A DNA stretch of 64,000 nt from Bombyx mori (Eukaryota > Arthropoda > Insecta > Lepidoptera > Bombycidae). The stretch spans positions 6,882,001-6,946,000 of the forward strand of contig NC_085109.1 of NCBI RefSeq assembly GCF_030269925.1, given 5' to 3'. Under the pieces are notes generated by a model. That model had not been told where the DNA came from, did no database searches, and saw only the letters and a list, made by a program, of their open reading frames with translations. The position numbers were made by a program, and so were the translations under genes. Positions 32,195 through 42,583 of the stretch are shown piece by piece. Within the stretch, counting starts at the first letter, position 1; the number at the start of each line of letters is the position of its first letter.

Positions 32195-32460
32195 GGCAGA
32201 GGCGGAGAATTTTTCTAGCTTGTTGTTCCAGCATCCCAGGTTTGACAACCCCTTGGGCTTGGTCTGAGAGAAATTTCTTACACTAGCCCTAGCAAGAGCA
32301 GTATTTCTATGAAGCTACCACCAGATCGGAATCAAGACCTTCTGAGGAGATCCAGTGAGAAACTAAGTGGGTTGTGCCTATGGGCTAGATTGCACGACGA
32401 ATCCTTCGAAAATCGCATTCGACTTCAACGAGAAACTACTTAGTGAGATTCTGACTTAGT
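32195..32460 (-). repeat. Old Jockey-type 3' end fragment
   Basis: TAGCCCTAGCAAGAGCAGTA, CTACCACCAGATCGGAATC and GAGAAACTAAGTGGG match the E4 3' region with heavy divergence. Confidence 0.55.
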
Positions 32461-32824
32461 ATCCCAGGAGACCAGTTGCGATTACAGTTTGGTGATTCTG
32501 AACTCGGGTAATTAATTACTCAATACTAGAGTAGTCGTCAATACAACGGCATCTCTCTTCTCTTCGCGTTCGTGCCCTCATTGCTGAGGATTGCGACCAC
32601 ATGTGACTTTCCTCCACAGTGTTCGGTCACGGGTGACGTAGATCGCATGTTATAGACTATAAACATCCCTGCCTATCCTCCACAAATAAAAAATTAACGA
32701 TCATTTTCAATTTTCCGAATACTTATGCGATGTGTTGAATAACATGGAAAAAATTGGCGAAAAGAGCATTTAAATAGTTTCTTAATTCAAGTTTAATTTA
32801 AAAAAAATGTATTCCATTAACTTG
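32461..32824. other. Intergenic DNA with possible repeat block
   Basis: 32555-32650 (TTCGTGCCCTCATTGCTGAG, GTGACTTTCCTCCACAG) resembles a lepidopteran LINE-associated repeat that I cannot name. Confidence 0.3.
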
Positions 32825-33068
32825 ATGGTGGTAGGACCTCTTGGGAGTCCGCACGGGTAGGTACCACCACCCCGCCTATTTCCGCCGTGAAGCAGTAATG
32901 CGTTTCGGTTCCAAGGGTGGGGGTAGCCGTTGTAACTATACTGAGACCTTAGAACTTATATCTCGAGGTGGGTGGCGCATTTACGTTGTGGATGTCTATG
33001 GGCTCCAGTAACCACTTAACACCAGGTGGGCTGTGAGCTCGTCCATCCATCTAAGCAATAAAAAAAAA
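32825..33068 (+). repeat. Bm1-like SINE body
   Basis: GGTGGTAGGACCTCTTGGGA through GCAGTAATGCGTTTCGG to CATCTAAGCAATAAAAAAAAA. It lacks the tRNA head. Confidence 0.92.
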
Positions 33069-34299
33069 TGGCATTTATGATCCCAACTCTAACAGTGAAA
33101 TGAAATCGCTTCCTCAAAGTTGCTACAAAGTAAATAATTTAAACTTGTTTAAACTTAAATTGCTTCGGCTGCTGTGTAAACAAAATTTTTGTTTTTTTAA
33201 GAACCTTTATCATTTCTGAATCTGCAAAAATTACAATTTCAAATGAACCATGACCTTATACTGCAATGTTGGATGGAAAAATTCGGACGGCGGGGTCCTG
33301 AAAAAATGGAGATGGGATAATGCCAAACAGATACAAATTCTTAGTCGTCAATTGTTAGAAGCTAATTTATAATTATAATGAGGTGATCTACAACTTCGTT
33401 CGTAGGGGGCTATAACTTCTTTACTGGTAGCTAATGAAAGCATGTTAATAATTTACATTACCGCGTTTTTACATTACCACGTTTGCAGTTTTAGTCAGTC
33501 TGTGTATTTTGATATGGTTTGTCGTAAATATACACACTATTTAAAAAAAAAGACAAAAATTCTACGGTAGTTTTAAAAATTGGCCTCTGAAAGTTAAATC
33601 GATTTATACCAGTGAACTGACATTTTAGGATTGGATTGAAAGCTGTTGAAATAAAAATAGAAGAACAGTGGACAGGCGACTCACGTTGACAGATGAATAT
33701 CGACAACTCCAATTAAAAATTGGCACGTAGTCCGGTTCTCAAAAACCTCTGCATATGGGCCAATATATGTACTAGTACAATTTGCCACCGACTACAAGGT
33801 AAAAAAATCTCTTAACAAAATATTTTCTCCTCTCATGAATTGTTTTCACAAATAAGTTTTTTGTCTGTAATTAGCTTAGTTTATTACTAGCCTGGTCTAA
33901 TGATTCCCTATAGCTTTTCTTGGTATTATTGTAGGAACAAAATGTAAGGATCATTATAATCATGCTCCATGTCTATAATGAGAGGAATAGGATGTGTAGA
34001 TGGGAAGAGAAAAGACGATGGATGTTTAGTTAATACACATAAATTTGTTAGTTAATACGTTGTTTTCCTTTAAGTGAGAGATGGAACGAAGGTAATCAAC
34101 CTTCGCGAGTGCATTTAGACGTATTGGAACTTGTAAGACGGAAGACGTATTTATCTTATTTACTTTAGAATATAAACGACGATTTTTATAATGATGAAAC
34201 GTTTTTTTTTGTTGGGTCAAATCGAATCGAACATTTGATATTAATGATAATATTTTTTGTTCTATAGTCCGAGATGGACAGATGATATTACGGTTCGCT
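33069..34299. other. AT-rich intergenic DNA
   Basis: Nothing recognisable. Confidence 0.3.
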
Positions 34300-34420
34300 G
34301 GTGTGAAATAGTTAGTGGCATATAGGCATCGCAATGTGAATGCCGCTCCCCTGAGTTTTAGGGCAAAATCTCTATTGTATCGGCTGTGTCCCATTATTCA
34401 AACCGAAACGTGCATAATGG
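34300..34420 (-). repeat. Old SINE fragment
   Basis: AATGTGAATGCCGCTCCCCTG and TCAAACCGAAACG preserve Bm1-like order; strongly diverged. Confidence 0.4.
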
Positions 34421-34454
34421 CGAAATCTATTCGTAAAAGCTCTAAATTTACCCT

Positions 34455-34575
34455 TACTACCCAATCGTTGGTAGCCTGCTGAGCAATTCTAATTCCCTGT
34501 GAAATGGCAGGTGAGCTCATAGCCTAAAAGTGCATTTTAACACTAGACCTAACAAGAGAAAGTCCCAACAATAAA
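34455..34575 (-). repeat. Old Jockey-type 3' fragment
   Basis: TTGGTAGCCTGCTGAGCAATT, GTGAGCTCATAGCC and AGACCTAACAAGAGAAAG resemble the E4-type 3' UTR. Confidence 0.45.
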
Positions 34576-35404
34576 TGGTCAAGCGGTCAGCAATTTGAAT
34601 ATATTAACAAGATAGTACATGTAAATTAATTTTCAGAAATAATACCGCCTTAAAAAATCTCAATGCAGAGGCAACGCAAGGTTTTTATGAATAATAAATA
34701 TTAAACTGATTACATGTACGTTAATTCCGCAAAAGTTCCGGGGTCTACGAATATTTCATACCATGAAAAAAGTCCTTTCATTTAAATATGTTTTAAATTT
34801 GAACTAAATCTTTTTTTAACCTGAACCGATTTAAAATGATGAAATGAAAAGCATAGATAGTGTTCACGGATACTTTATAATTTAAGTAAAACCATTACAT
34901 TCTTAGGTTTATACGGCAAAAGTAGATTATTTTAACCTTCAAACAATTATCAACGTTATTGCAATTTTCGATGTAGATCAAATTTTGCATATAAAAGTCT
35001 TCAAAAAAAAAATTCGCTCCAATATTTGATTTACAAAGGCACTATCGGCAATAAATGACACTATGTCTCATTCAGTTACCACCTAAATCGTATTGAATAG
35101 CTCAATTAGATGACTCTGACTTCTAACGACTAGCTAGTTAGTAATGGACGGAAATGTCGCAGCTTGATGAGTTTCAATTCGTTTTCTGTCAAATAAGAAA
35201 TGGCGCTATTCCTACCTTAATAAGGGTTTTTTTTTTTCGAATTAGACAACGACCCAAAAATATATTACAGACCGCTTTTCAAACTTATTTTTATTATTAT
35301 TGGCTCCTAAGAACTTGTTTTCTGCGTCTCTGTCATTCGTAGAGCATACGTGACGACACATGATGATATTTATGAAAATGTAATTGTTATTATTACGGTA
35401 GATA
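34576..35404. other. AT-rich intergenic DNA
   Basis: Nothing recognisable. Confidence 0.3.
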
Positions 35405-35660
35405 ATGTGGTGATTGGCTTAGTAGTGCAGTAGATAGCGCCCCTGAATGTTGCGCCAAGGGTTGTGGGTTCGATTCCCAGATCGGGCAAACATTCGTGTA
35501 AGGAACAGGTGTGTTTGCTCTTTGTCTGTGTGTTTATTAGCTATATATTTATATATTGCAACATAGATATGAATGTCAGTCTCCGGTATTCATAACACAG
35601 GCAATCTTAAATTGGAGTGGGATGACCATGCGTGATTTGTTCCCAGCTATTTATTTTTTA
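35405..35660 (+). repeat. Second tRNA-derived SINE family
   Basis: The head GATTGGCTTAGTAGTGCAGT (A-box-like) and GTGGGTTCGATTCCCAG (a canonical B box with a T-arm TGGG/CCCA stem) is followed by a non-tRNA body (TTTGCTCTTTGTCTGTGTG, TCTCCGGTATTCATAACAC, GATGACCATGCGTGATTTG). It is unlike the Bm1-type family. The tRNA-like part lacks a clean acceptor stem, so it is a SINE, not a tRNA gene. Confidence 0.72.
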
Positions 35661-35835
35661 TCTATACTAATATTATAAAGCTGAAGAGTTTGTTTGTTTG
35701 AACGCGCTAATCTCAGGAACTACTGGTACGATTTGAAAAATTATTTCAGTGTTAGATAGCCCATTTACCGATGAAGGCTACAGACTATATAACATCACGC
35801 TAAGACCATTGTAGGCAGAGCACCAATAAAGAATC

Positions 35836-35870
35836 ATTCCGATAGAGGCACCCGTCACGCGCGGACGTGC
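35836..35870 (+). promoter_or_regulatory. E2 internal promoter region
   Basis: ATTCCGATAG starts at 35836 (taken as +1) and GGACGTG begins at 35863, i.e. GGACG at +28 to +32. That is the position of the downstream promoter element known from Drosophila jockey-like elements. No TATA box is present, as expected for an internal LINE promoter. Confidence 0.6.
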
Positions 35871-35886
35871 TCATCGACCACTCGAT

Positions 35887-36090
35887 CGCCCGGCCTTTGT
35901 TCGCCCGGCTTTTGTTAGCCCGGCCATTGTTCGCGCGGCCTGTGTTCGTGGTACATCTGCCGACTAAGTGCTCTTCCTGGAAGTTTTTATTTGTTTTGTT
36001 TCCTTTTGTTATTTCTGTGTTCGTGGTACATCTGCCGACAAACTGTCTTCCTGGAAGTGTTTAATTATTTTGTTTCTTTTTGTTATTTCC
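35887..36090 (+). repeat. Tandem repeats in the E2 5' UTR
   Basis: Four imperfect units of about 15 bp (CGCCCGGCCTTTGTT and variants, 35887-35947) are followed by two imperfect 75-bp units starting TGTGTTCGTGGTACATCTGC at 35941 and 36016. Neither array is present in E1 or E4. Confidence 0.8.
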
Positions 36091-36180
36091 GTTTTGTTGT
36101 GATTTTTCTTTGTCCTGCAGTAATCGTGCCGCATCGCCACCTGTGTTCAATAGAACCGCTCAGGTCCGAGAAGTTGGGGC

Positions 36181-36229
36181 CTCGCCGCAAGGCGAGTGTT
36201 TTCTAAGACCCAGGGTAGCCCCACCTGGG
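36181..36229 (+). promoter_or_regulatory. Paired hairpins upstream of ORF1 in E2
   Basis: CTCGCCGCAAGGCGAG (36181-36196) and arms CCCAGG / CCTGGG (36209-36229), ending 12 bases before the ATG. They are equivalent to the hairpins in E1 and E4. Confidence 0.55.
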
Positions 36230-36241
36230 CACGTAGACATC

Positions 36242-37864
36242 ATGGACGCTGTATTTGCGGAATTTCTCCGGCTTCGCTACCCAAAGCTCACTTCCGAGTT
36301 TCAGGCCTTCAAGGCCGATCACACTGCGAGCCCTCTCGTGGACTCCACCGAGCTCGCTGCTCCTGCGTCGCCTGTACCTGCGTGCAAAGCTTCTGCATCG
36401 AGCACCGCAGCCTCCGTCGTGCCTGCCGTTCCCGCGTCGCCTATACTGGCGAGTAAAACTGCTGCGTCGTCCGCCGTGGTCACCGTTCCAGCAGCGCGAT
36501 CATCCGCGGCCTCCGTTGCGCCCTCCAAAACACCTACTCGTAGGTCACCTGCGCCCGCCTCCTCGTCCTCCGACTCTGACTCGGAGATGGAGGTCGACCT
36601 CGCTCCCGCCTCATCGACGGATGGATTCACCCTGGTGCAAAAGGGTAAGAAGCGTGCCGCGGAGTCTCGAGCTCCCGCGGCCGCTAAAATTAGCAAAGCC
36701 GCGAACGCGTCGCGCCCCCGCCCTCAGACTCCCGTTGCGCCTCCAGCCCGTGCCACTCCGTCGCCGCGTCCGGTGGCACAAAATAAAGCCCAGACCCCTC
36801 CCCCGGTAATCCTTCAAGAGAAGGCAGCTTGGGAACGAGTTTCCCTGGCCCTTAAGGCCAAAAATATCAATTTTACGAATGCCCGTAACCTCGCGAACGG
36901 CATTCAAATTAAGGTTCGAACATCCGACGACCATAGGGCCCTCTCTTCTTACCTCCGTAAGGAGCGTATAAGTTTCCACACATATACGCTCCAGGAGGAG
37001 CGCGAACTCCGTGCCGTTATACGTGGCATCCCTAAAGAGTTGGATGCCGAGCTCGTCAAGGCAGACCTTCTCGAACAAGGCCTACCGGTTAACTCCGTAC
37101 ACCGCATGCACACAGGCCGCGGAAGGGAGCCATATAATATGGTTCTCGTCGCCCTCCAGCCTACCCCCGAGGGTAAGCAAATATTCAACATCCGAACGGT
37201 CTGTAGCCTTTCCGGAATCGCAGTCGAAACCCCACACAAGAAAGGCACACCTAGCCAGTGCCATAACTGCCAATTATACGGGCATTCTTCCCGTAACTGT
37301 CACGCGCGCCCCCGATGCGTCAAGTGCTTAGGCGATCACGCCACGGCCCTATGCACTCGCGATCAAAAAACCGCGACAGAACCGCCTAGCTGCGTCCTGT
37401 GTCGAACACAGGGTCACCCCGCAAATTACCGCGGATGCCCTCGAGCCCCGAAAATAAATCGCCGCGTCGCCCGCCAAAACCGCCTCCGAGCTTCCGGCCC
37501 ACACATCAAAGCCTCGGCACCCTCTGTGTCGCAGGCTAAGCCAGCGTTCGTTCCGGCGCCGGTGCCCAGTGTCTCGGCCTGGGCGAAACCGCTGCCGTAC
37601 ATGAACACGGCTACAACTCCCTCCTCCGCGATTCGTCCCGCCCCCGCGACTCGTCCCTCTCCCGCGACTTGCCCTCCGACCGCGTCCGACAATCTCGCTT
37701 TAGCGATCGACTTCTTTCAGTCGATCAACTTTGAGCGCGTTAACGCTTTGGGCGACGCCATTCGCTCTGCCTCCACTGCACAACACTTTATCGCCGTTGT
37801 GCAAGAATACGCCGACGTATACGCGTCATTAAATACGTACGTCCTCCCCTCACTCCGCCGGTAA
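36242..37864 (+). CDS. E2 ORF1: Gag-like zinc-knuckle protein
   Basis: A 540-residue protein homologous over its full length to E1 ORF1. I place the start at the ATG at 36242 (MDAVFAEFLRLRYPKLTSEF), because it aligns with the E1 start; an in-frame upstream ATG at 36080 lies in the 5' UTR and would also run through the hairpins. The order is Ala/Ser/Pro-rich N-terminal region, acidic patch SDSDSEMEVD, RRM-like/PRE_C2HC-like region, then knuckles CHNCQLYGHSSRNC, CVKCLGDHATALC and CVLCRTQGHPANYRGC. It probably binds element RNA in a ribonucleoprotein particle. Insertions and deletions relative to E1 lie mainly in the low-complexity N-terminal part. No frame damage. Confidence 0.92.
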   Translation: MDAVFAEFLRLRYPKLTSEFQAFKADHTASPLVDSTELAAPASPVPACKASASSTAASVVPAVPASPILASKTAASSAVVTVPAARSSAASVAPSKTPTRRSPAPASSSSDSDSEMEVDLAPASSTDGFTLVQKGKKRAAESRAPAAAKISKAANASRPRPQTPVAPPARATPSPRPVAQNKAQTPPPVILQEKAAWERVSLALKAKNINFTNARNLANGIQIKVRTSDDHRALSSYLRKERISFHTYTLQEERELRAVIRGIPKELDAELVKADLLEQGLPVNSVHRMHTGRGREPYNMVLVALQPTPEGKQIFNIRTVCSLSGIAVETPHKKGTPSQCHNCQLYGHSSRNCHARPRCVKCLGDHATALCTRDQKTATEPPSCVLCRTQGHPANYRGCPRAPKINRRVARQNRLRASGPHIKASAPSVSQAKPAFVPAPVPSVSAWAKPLPYMNTATTPSSAIRPAPATRPSPATCPPTASDNLALAIDFFQSINFERVNALGDAIRSASTAQHFIAVVQEYADVYASLNTYVLPSLRR

Positions 37865-37867
37865 TCA

Positions 37868-40744
37868 ATGGCGTATATAAGTAGAATAAAGCCCCTATCC
37901 GTAACGATAGGATTTTTTAACGCTTACGGTCTCGCAAATCAGCGTGATCAGGTTTCTGACTTTTTGCGTGACCATCAAATTGATATCTTTTTAGTGCAGG
38001 AGACCCTACTTAAGCCCGCGCGCCGTGACCCTAAAATCGCGAACTATAACATGGTCAGGAACGACAGGCTCTCTGCTCGTGGTGGTGGTACCGTCATTTA
38101 CTATAGAAGAGCCCTGCATTGCGTCCCACTCGATCCTCCCGCGCTCGCTAATATCGAAGCATCAGTGTGCCGAATCTCACTGACGGGACACGCGCCGATC
38201 GTTATCGCGTCCGTTTACCTTCCACCGGATAAGATCGTTCTAAGCAGTGATATCGAGGCGCTGCTCGGCATGGGGAGCTCTGTCATTCTGGCGGGCGACC
38301 TAAATTGTAAACACATTAGGTGGAACTCACACACCACAACCCCGAATGGCAGGCGGCTTGACGCGTTAGTCGATAATCTCGCCTTCGATATCGTCGCTCC
38401 GCTAATCCCGACTCACTACCCGCTAAATATCGCGCATCGCCCGGATATACTCGACATAGCGTTATTAAAAAACGTAACTCTGCGCTTACACTCGATCGAA
38501 GTAGTTTCAGAGTTAGATTCAGACCACCGTCCCGTCGTTATGAAGCTCGGTCGCGCTCCCGATTCCGTTCCCGTCACGAGGACTGTGGTGGATTGGCACA
38601 CGCTGGGCATCAGCCTGGCTGAATCTGATCCACCATCGCTACCGTTTAGCCCGGACTCTACCCCGTCTCCCCAGGATACCGCTGAAGCCATAGACATCTT
38701 AACGTCACACATCACCTCGACATTAGATAGGTCATCGAAACAAGTTGTAGCGGAGGACTTCCTTCACCGCTTCAAATTGTCCGACGATATTAGGGAACTC
38801 CTTAGAGCTAAGAACGCCTCGATACGCGCCTACGACAGGTATCCTACCGCGGAAAATCGTATTCGAATGCGTGCCCTACAACGCGACGTAAAGTCTCGCA
38901 TCGCCGAAGTCCGAGATGCCAGATGGTCTGATTTCTTAGAAGGACTCGCGCCCTCCCAAAGGTCTTACTACCGCTTAGCTCGTACTCTCAAATCGGATAC
39001 GGTAGTAACTATGCCCCCCCTCGTAGGCCCCTCAGGCCGACTCACGGCGTTCGATGATGACGAAAAAGCAGAGCTGCTGGCCGATACATTGCAAACCCAG
39101 TGCACGCCCAGCACTCAATCCGTGGACCCTGTGCATGTAGAATTAGTAGACAGTGAGGTAGAACGCAGAGCCTCCTTGCCACCCTCTGATGTGTTACCAC
39201 CCGTCACCCCGATGGAAGTTAAAGACTTGATCAAAGACCTACGTCCTCGCAAGGCTCCCGGTTCCGACGGTATATCCAACCGCGTTATTAAACTTCTACC
39301 CGTCCAACTCATCGTGATGTTGGCATCTATTTTCAATGCCGCTATGGCGAACTGTATCTTTCCCGCGGTGTGGAAAGAAGCGGACGTTATCGGCATACAT
39401 AAACCCGGTAAACCAAAAAATCATCCGACGAGCTACCGCCCGATTAGCCTCCTCATGTCTCTAGGCAAACTGTATGAGCGTCTGCTCTACAAACGCCTCA
39501 GAGACTTCGTCTCATCCAAGGGCATTCTCATCGATGAACAATTCGGATTCCGTACAAATCACTCATGCGTTCAACAGGTGCACCGCCTCACGGAGCACAT
39601 TCTTGTGGGGCTTAATCGACCAAAACCGTTATACACGGGAGCTCTCTTCTTCGACGTCGCAAAAGCGTTCGACAAAGTCTGGCACAACGGTTTGATTTTC
39701 AAACTATTCAACATGGGTGTGCCGGATAGTCTCGTGCTCATCATACGGGACTTCTTGTCGAACCGCTCTTTTCGATATCGAGTCGAGGGAACCCGCTCCT
39801 CCCCACGACCTCTCACAGCTGGAGTCCCGCAAGGCTCTGTCCTTTCACCCCTCCTATTTAGCTTATTCGTTAACGATATTCCCCGGTCGCCGCCGACCCA
39901 TTTAGCTTTATTCGCCGACGACACGACTGTTTACTATTCCAGTAGAAACAAGTCCCTAATCGCGAAGAAGCTTCAGAGCGCAGCCCTAGCCCTAGGACAG
40001 TGGTTCCGAAAATGGCGCATAGACATCAACCCAGCGAAAAGTACTGCGGTGCTCTTTCAGAGGGGAAGCTCCACACGGATTTCCTCCCGTATTAGGAGGA
40101 GGAATCTCACACCCCCGATTACTCTCTTTAGTCAATCCATACCCTGGGCCAGGAAGGTCAAGTACCTGGGCGTTACCCTGGATGCATCGATGACATTCCG
40201 CCCGCATATAAAATCAGTCCGTGACCGTGCCGCGTTTATTCTCGGTAGACTCTACCCCATGATTTGTAAGCGGAGTAAAATGTCCCTTCGGAACAAGGTG
40301 ACACTTTACAAAACTTGCATAAGGCCCGTCATGACTTACGCGAGTGTGGTGTTCGCTCACGCGGCCCGCACGCACATAGACACCCTTCAATCTCTACAAT
40401 CCCGCTTTTGCAGGTTAGCCGTCGGAGCTCCGTGGTTCGTGAGGAACGTTGACCTACACGACGACCTGGGCCTCGAATCTATACAGAAATACATGAAGTC
40501 AGCGTCGGAACGGTACTTCGATAAGGCTATGCGTCATGATAATCGCCTTATCGTAGCCGCCGCTGACTACTCCCCGAATCCTGATCATGCAGGAGCCAGT
40601 CACCGTCGACGCCCTAGACACGTCCTTACGGATCCATCAGATCCAATAACCTTCGCACTAGACGCCTTCAGCTCTAGGAGCAGGCTTAGGGACCTCGTTA
40701 ACCGTACTCGTCGAACTCGACAAAGAGTTCGCCGTGCAACCTAA
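37868..40744 (+). CDS. E2 ORF2: endonuclease-reverse transcriptase
   Basis: 958 residues. Endonuclease motifs: FFNAYGLANQ, LVQETLLKP, AGDLNCKHIRWNS, SDHRPVVM. Reverse transcriptase motifs: SYRPISLLMS, DEQFGFRTNHSC, FFDVAKAFDKVWH, AGVPQGSVLSPLLF and FADD at residues 682-685, the same positions as in E1. No RNase H. The ATG follows the ORF1 stop after one codon (TAA TCA ATG), in frame. Compared with E1 the differences are scattered substitutions and a two-residue deletion near the C-terminus. All catalytic residues that I can identify are kept, so it could be active. Confidence 0.94.
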   Translation: MAYISRIKPLSVTIGFFNAYGLANQRDQVSDFLRDHQIDIFLVQETLLKPARRDPKIANYNMVRNDRLSARGGGTVIYYRRALHCVPLDPPALANIEASVCRISLTGHAPIVIASVYLPPDKIVLSSDIEALLGMGSSVILAGDLNCKHIRWNSHTTTPNGRRLDALVDNLAFDIVAPLIPTHYPLNIAHRPDILDIALLKNVTLRLHSIEVVSELDSDHRPVVMKLGRAPDSVPVTRTVVDWHTLGISLAESDPPSLPFSPDSTPSPQDTAEAIDILTSHITSTLDRSSKQVVAEDFLHRFKLSDDIRELLRAKNASIRAYDRYPTAENRIRMRALQRDVKSRIAEVRDARWSDFLEGLAPSQRSYYRLARTLKSDTVVTMPPLVGPSGRLTAFDDDEKAELLADTLQTQCTPSTQSVDPVHVELVDSEVERRASLPPSDVLPPVTPMEVKDLIKDLRPRKAPGSDGISNRVIKLLPVQLIVMLASIFNAAMANCIFPAVWKEADVIGIHKPGKPKNHPTSYRPISLLMSLGKLYERLLYKRLRDFVSSKGILIDEQFGFRTNHSCVQQVHRLTEHILVGLNRPKPLYTGALFFDVAKAFDKVWHNGLIFKLFNMGVPDSLVLIIRDFLSNRSFRYRVEGTRSSPRPLTAGVPQGSVLSPLLFSLFVNDIPRSPPTHLALFADDTTVYYSSRNKSLIAKKLQSAALALGQWFRKWRIDINPAKSTAVLFQRGSSTRISSRIRRRNLTPPITLFSQSIPWARKVKYLGVTLDASMTFRPHIKSVRDRAAFILGRLYPMICKRSKMSLRNKVTLYKTCIRPVMTYASVVFAHAARTHIDTLQSLQSRFCRLAVGAPWFVRNVDLHDDLGLESIQKYMKSASERYFDKAMRHDNRLIVAAADYSPNPDHAGASHRRRPRHVLTDPSDPITFALDAFSSRSRLRDLVNRTRRTRQRVRRAT

Positions 40745-40969
40745 CCCATGAATCAGCTCGCTGAGTTTCTCGCCGGATCTTCTCAGCGGGTCGCGATTCC
40801 GATCCGGTAGTAGATTCATTCGCGAAGCAGCTGCTCTTGAGCTGTTAGGTCTCCTTCGGAGGCGCTCGGGTAGCTGTTAGCAAATCCCACCCCTCCTGGC
40901 TGAGCCTTTGCTCGCCCACCTGTCCTGGTGAAACTGGAAAGGCCTCCGGGCCACCAGTAATCCTTCAAT

Positions 40970-41003
<34 letters not shown>

Positions 41004-41442
41004 AATAAAGAATGTTTCAAAATCGGGGCTTTTTTCCCTTTTGAGAGCTTCCACTACGTGTGCTGCGGAAACGGTTAAAGTTTCGCTAAAGTAATGTATG
41101 AGAGAATTGTTTCCCTTTAAAAGATCCAAAAAAAAATCCGCGACAGCATATGTCTATATGTTAAGGTTGGCTCACTATAACGTTTTTTATGCTAACTAAA
41201 TTTGTTCTAAAATAAAGCATTATTTGTGAACTATTCCACGCGGACGAAGTCGCAAGCAGAAGCTAGTTATTATTATAAAGTCAACGAGCCAACTGTGCTA
41301 TGTATTATGTGGTTACACAAAGAGATTAGAAGAATACCACCACCCATTGTTGGACATAAAGACAAAGTATTTATTGTAATTCACCTGTCGTAACGACCTA
41401 CGGGCCTGTTGATTTTGTACCTGCTAATAACTCCACCATTAG

Positions 41443-41650
41443 TCTATACTAATATTATAAAGAGGAAAGATTTGTTTGTTTGTTTCGAATAGGCTCCGAA
41501 ACTACTGGACCGATTTGAAAAATTCTTTTTCCATTAGGAGCCGACATTGTCCCTGATGAACATAGGCTACTTTTAAAAAAAAAAAAAATTTTTTTTTTGG
41601 TTTCTTGTGTGTTTTAATGTTTCCGAAGCGAAGCGAGGGCGGGTCGCTAG
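41443..41650 (+). mobile_element. Short Helitron-like element
   Basis: Starts TCTATACTAATATTATAAAG and ends CGAGGGCGGGTCGCTAGT, with ACTACTGGACCGATTTG inside. The terminal CGAAGCGAAGCGAGGGC resembles the end of 20842-21218. A 14-base A run and 10-base T run near 41577-41600 form an internal palindrome. Confidence 0.68.
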
Positions 41651-42001
41651 TAATTACATAAATTTATAGATTTAGTGAATGTGATTTTTATTATTCGAAG
41701 TTAACGTATTTATTTTGAAAAACAAAATAAACTGGTGGGTTAGTACCAGGTGTCTTATACGACCGAATGCTTATGGACGGTCACAAATCTTGAGTTTACG
41801 AACATTTCGATCTATTTCAATAGGAAACATAGTATCCACGAATCTAACTTCGGTTTTTTTTTAAATCTCAAATAAAATTCTAGATTTGCCGATCATATAA
41901 AAAAATGTAACATTAACCAAACGAAGAACCTAATAGTAATGGATGTATATAGAATTCACTTAATTTTTAATATTAAGGCATAATTTTTTAAATTCACACT
42001 T
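41651..42001. other. AT-rich intergenic DNA
   Basis: Nothing recognisable. Confidence 0.3.
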
Positions 42002-42142
42002 GTGTGCTCAGTGCGAGTCTTTTAACGTTCTCGATAGCGTAAAAGTTAACTCACGGTATGGAATGGGATCGTTTGCCTACGTTTGCCGTTAGGGTAAACT
42101 TTTACGCTATCGAAAACGTTAAAAAACTCGCACTAAGCACAC
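42002..42142. mobile_element. MITE with long terminal inverted repeats
   Basis: 141 bp, of which about 49 bp at each end form an inverted repeat. The left arm is GTGTGCTCAGTGCGAG followed by TTTTAACGTTCTCGATAGCG. The right arm is its complement with a few changes, ending CACTAAGCACAC. There is no ORF of the element itself. The target duplication is unclear. I recall similar lepidopteran MITEs but cannot name the family. Confidence 0.75.
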
Positions 42143-42583
42143 TGTTATTGCGTGTTTGGTTACCTAGAACCCCTGAAATTCTGGAAGGCTGAATATCCTC
42201 GTTATTCGTAAATACCCCTGAGACGTGGTTCATTTGCAAGTCAGGGTAAAGAATTAGCTTCCTTTTTACCGCAAACCCCACTCCATTACACAGTTCAAAG
42301 GAAATACGTATTTTTCTTTTCAAACGGACATTCTGCTTTTGGAAAGAAAAACTTTGGATAAATAAATGGATTTAATTTAAATGGGCAAGGTTATTCGAAA
42401 ACTAATCTAAATGTGTTTGCTCCTGAATAGTTTAATATTCTTAAAGCATCTTTTGCTTGCATCGATTGCTTGGATATTTTATTTTTAAAGTAGATGCAAA
42501 CATAAAATTATTCGAACTTTTAACTTTATTCGCCGTGGCCTAAATAATATAATAGTAATATGTAATAATAATAATAATAACAA

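Larger units (their letters stand above)
35835..41000 (+). mobile_element. E2: full-length Jockey-type non-LTR retrotransposon
   Basis: About 5.17 kb: 5' UTR (35835-36241), ORF1, ORF2, 3' UTR and an A tail of about 27 (40974-41000). A perfect 13-bp target duplication ACCAATAAAGAAT lies at 35822-35834 and 41001-41013. Both ORFs are open. Its proteins differ from those of E1 by only a few per cent by eye. The perfect duplication, long clean A tail and open frames indicate a recent insertion. Confidence 0.95.
35661..41266 (+). mobile_element. Non-autonomous Helitron split by E2
   Basis: The 5' part at 35661-35834 starts TCTATACTAATATTATAAAG. The 3' part at 41014-41266 ends AGTCGCAAGCAGAAGCTAGT. 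Joined at the E2 target duplication, it forms one Helitron of roughly 430 bp, related to 31777-32096. It shows that E2 arrived after the Helitron. Confidence 0.8.

Noticed and set aside
35415..35490. Possible tRNA gene
   Set aside because: It has A- and B-box-like motifs and a T-arm stem but no clean acceptor stem, and is followed by a SINE body.
36080..36241. 54-residue N-terminal extension of E2 ORF1 from the first ATG
   Set aside because: It lies in the 5' UTR across the conserved hairpins and has no counterpart in E1 or E4; the ATG at 36242 aligns with their starts.
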